From Litomosoides sigmodontis (taxonomy: Eukaryota; Nematoda; Chromadorea; Rhabditida; Onchocercidae), in NCBI GenBank assembly GCA_963070105.1, contig OY718805.1, positions 310,001 through 374,000 on the forward strand: a stretch of 64,000 bases of DNA, written 5' to 3'. The notes under the pieces were generated by a model. That model did not search any database, was not told the origin of the DNA, and was given only the letters and a program-made list of their open reading frames with translations. The position numbers were made by a program, and so were the translations under genes. Below are positions 61,100-64,000 of the stretch, one piece after another (positions within the stretch are counted from its first letter, which is position 1; every line of letters begins with the position of its first letter).

Positions 61100-62532
61100 T
61101 ATAAAACTACTTCAAAATTCTCTAATGTGTCCGACTCACATTCTTTCTTAACTTTTGTTTCATGTACATCATGCAGACACTAGCAAATGAAGTCGCCATA
61201 GTCTTGATGTTATTCAACAAAGAATTCAGCAATGTTATTTTGTAACACGTCCCTTGTTCTTCTTTACCATCCACCCTAATCTTCGCTAATTTCATCGCCA
61301 GTTCGACGCCCTCAAACTAACTGGAATGTTAGAGCTTTCAAAAGTTATTCTCTCACTTTTATTCATCGACCACCGCTTGATCACCTTCATGAAATATATA
61401 ACTTATGGATAAACACTCCATGGACAACTCTTCCAAAAAAAATCTTTTTACCGATTAAGACAAAGATGTTGAAGAAAAAACACACATTTAAAGAATGCAA
61501 TTCATAGAAAAAAGGGAAAAAGAAAGCTGGAGGAAGAAATGATTTATACAAAGCAAGAACTAGGACTAAGAAAAGCGAAATTTAAATAATTGGATGAACC
61601 AGCGTTTTAATGAAACAGACGAAGTTATTATTTGGCTACAAACTTTTTACGTTATGACAACTATTTAGACACCTTTGCACATAGATAACCTGATGTACAC
61701 AAATATCATACAGGTAACTTGATGTACACACATAACACATAGATAACTTGATGTACACATATAACTACTCTCTAGACAGTAACTTTCCTTCAATATAACT
61801 ATATTAATTTTGTTCAAAATGAAAAAGGTAGTGAAATAATAAGAATCATCACAACTACGCATAAGCACGTTCATATGGATTATTCGACGTCCTTCGTTGA
61901 CGCAATTTTCACATCGAACTAGAAGCATCAAACTAGAATTTTATGGCACAAATAATATTCCCCATAGATCTCCCGCGAACAGAAAATTCCATGAGAAAAT
62001 ATAATAGAAGCAAGAATTCCCGTTCGTTAAAAATCAAATATTGAACCGAATGTTGTGACTTTTCAGAATGCACAATTAGCTGTTCTAATAGTTACTTTTC
62101 CGCGGCATGCTTCGAAAGAAAATTAAACTTTTCTATCGGATACCATGATAAACAACGCATTCAGTCCATTTTTTTAACCACTGAATCACCGGCTTCCTCC
62201 TAAAGATAAAGTTCAACAATGGAAAACTAAACTTATCCATCATTCAATCCAGCTCGTATTATTGTCATTTAAAATTCATCCCTACAATGCGATAATTAGA
62301 AAATTACCATTGGAATCTCATTGTTGCTCGATTTTACGTTGATATCGGTTTTATATTTCTTATTTCCTAAAAGATTTCCAAATTAAAAATTTTTTTTTAC
62401 CAGGTAATCAAGGTTACTCAGTTAATCACGTAGAAATTATGGATGGTGTTTGGGAAGCTTTCTCTTTCTCTTTTCTTAGAGGAAAGAAAGTTTTGGGCTT
62501 TCTCTGTGAACGCCAGTTACTAAAATCGTGCT
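61100..62532. other. Intergenic region between endonuclease IV and the MBOAT gene
   Basis: AT-rich. It holds a three-copy 29-bp tandem repeat (61682-61765). A short minus-strand frame from an ATG at 61295 (MKLAKIRVDGKEEQG...) could be untranslated or upstream exon sequence of the endonuclease gene, but I cannot support it. Confidence 0.5.
61682..61765. repeat. Tandem repeat, period 29 bp, three copies
   Basis: The core tgatgtacac recurs at 61691, 61720 and 61749, each preceded by a gataacct/gtaactt/gataactt variant and followed by an A/T/C-rich arm. Confidence 0.85.
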
Positions 62533-64000
62533 TCATAATTGTCTCAAATTCAAACCAGGTGAAATCCATGATTTGCAAAACCATGAGAAGACAATAACTG
62601 CAATCATGATCCAGTGTACATGGAAATACACTGAATTCCAGTAACGAATCGTATCACGCCATGTCAGTAATAGAAATCCTGACGCCATCAATGCAAAGCC
62701 AAGCTGTCGTACCAAATACCAACTACAACAACAAAGTCACTAATACTAAGACATACGTTAAATTTTATAAAATTCATATTTTGATTTGATTATTATACAA
62801 CCGTGAATATATTTATTACTTCAAACTCTTCCATTCTGAAGAAATGAGTTAGAAGAAAAAATATAGTACCATATAATTTTCCTTTCCACTATGTCATACT
62901 TTTTTATTTCAGTTCCAAAATGAATGATCGCCATGAGGCAGAATAACAGCTTTTAGATAGTAATTGTTGCTTTGTTAATTGAGTACAGTGTGAAACGAGA
63001 AACATAGGAATGATTTCTGGTAATACACACATAAATTTTCACTCATTTTTCGGCATGCTTCTTGATATCGCGTACAACGGATTTACGATTATTAAACAAA
63101 CTGTAAAAACATTCTCGCAATACAGAAGTTCTCTACGGGACACATTTGCAAATGACTTACAAAACAGTGAACAAAAGAGGCAATTTGCCATCAGGGTCTT
63201 TTGGAACTAATGGTAGGATGCTGTCTTCTGCCAGTGTACAAAGAGGAACTGTAAGAAAGGACAGAAAATAGCCAGGATGTACGCCGTGCCAAAATGCACT
63301 CACTGACATCGTGAGCAACATTCTGAAACATCTCAGTTATGAATTCTGTAGAGATTACAAGAGAAAAAGATAATAAATTAAGAAATACTTCTCTTTCCTC
63401 GTTGCGAAGATTCCTATGGTTTCATATCTTACCCATCATTTTCCTACTTAGAAACGTATCGATAAAAAATTCTTAAAAATAAAGGATTTAACAGTACCCC
63501 AAGGATCTCGGCACACGTTTGTACACATAGTTCGCAAGCCAGAATTGAACAGTACGATTCCACGCCCTCATACCACCGCGAAACGAAGCATTCAATTCAA
63601 TCGACCAAATATCCAAATTACGCACTGCTTCCGAATTATAATTTGTTCCCTTTTTATTCATCTGTTCTCTACAATAATCAAAATCATCACTTTGTCTACA
63701 GGCTTTCTTTTTATTAATTTCATCATCAACGTTGGTAAAATGATCAACACTGTAATCTACCAATCCTTCAAAAAAAGCTTAACATTGTAAAAAACCAACT
63801 GATGATGAATTATCGAGAATAACAAAATATATTGCTTAAAATTTACTTAAAAATATCGATTCTATTGGGTCCTTTCCCAGCCGTTGGAAAACTTTCTTCA
63901 GGGTAAATTCCAATTCCATTCAGTACACAGACTGATTCAGCAATCATCCACGCGCTGTACACACGACATCTCATCCATAAAAATACTAGGAAACTAACCG
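62533..64000 (-). CDS. mboa-7: MBOAT7/LPIAT-type lysophosphatidylinositol acyltransferase, 3' part only
   Basis: Multi-pass ER membrane enzyme that adds polyunsaturated acyl chains (arachidonate in animals) to lysophosphatidylinositol. Visible exons: 64000-63847 (runs off the window), 63668-63498, 63322-63161 and 62722-62533, all in phase. They encode a segment with AWMIAESVCVLNGIGIYPEE, the MBOAT signature region NYNSEAVRNLDIWSIEL...GGMRAWNRTVQFWLANYVYK, the conserved histidine motif SAFWHGVHPGYFLSFLTVPL, and a last exon with transmembrane helices around LGFALMASGFLLLTWRDTIR ending GLNLRQL. The arrangement matches MBOAT7 (RNIDCYSTDF; SAYWHGLHPGYYLSFLT) better than MBOAT1, 2 or 5. The N-terminal half lies beyond 64000. 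Confidence 0.9.

Overview
This window looks like nuclear DNA from a nematode, most probably a clade III (spirurid/filarial-like) species. It is AT-rich. Its genes are split into many small exons by mostly short introns with GT donors and TTTCAG-type acceptors, plus at least two likely GC-AG introns. The conserved proteins match Caenorhabditis-type relatives closely, especially synaptotagmin. Nothing bacterial is visible (no operons, Shine-Dalgarno sites or CRISPR), and I recognised no rRNA or tRNA genes. The species is an inference.

Layout. (1) 1-4.8 kb: G+C-richer, microsatellite-bearing flank with a perfect 27-bp hairpin at 605-670 and a possible minus-strand exon at the left edge. (2) 4.9-8.85 kb, plus: a complete neuronal synaptotagmin (snt-1 type, 10 exons, 452 aa). 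(3) 11.3-16.3 kb, minus: a complete 13-exon polo-like kinase (647 aa) with intact polo boxes but an unusual activation segment. (4) 16.4-23.5 kb: mostly non-coding, with a long (TA)n, a G+C-richer island at 20.6-22.2 kb and three weak coding-like islands at 16.9-18.4 kb. (5) 23.57-24.20 kb, plus: cytidine deaminase (3 exons, 133 aa). (6) 26.8-40 kb, minus: a large receptor-type tyrosine phosphatase (EGF-like, Ig, FN3s, TM, D1 and D2), CLR-1-like, with its 5' end unresolved. (7) 40.2-46.6 kb: microsatellite-rich, G+C-richer intergenic DNA including about 180 bp of (AGT)n, with a doubtful small secreted-protein gene. (8) 46.7-55.0 kb, minus: a USP47-type deubiquitinase. (9) 55.1-58.1 kb: intergenic. 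(10) 58.15-61.08 kb, minus: endonuclease IV (apn-1 type, 8 exons, 392 aa). (11) 62.5-64.0 kb, minus: the 3' part of an MBOAT7/LPIAT-type acyltransferase that runs off the window.

The genes do not form one pathway. Two of them, USP47 and apn-1, are both linked to base-excision repair in other animals, but adjacency in a nematode need not mean co-regulation. The notable points are the divergent polo-like kinase (activation-loop Thr, APE Glu and helix-F Asp all replaced), the receptor phosphatase with a Ser-rich insertion inside D1 and a Cys-less D2, the perfect hairpin, and the G+C-rich repeat islands that sit at gene 5' flanks. I found no convincing novel system.
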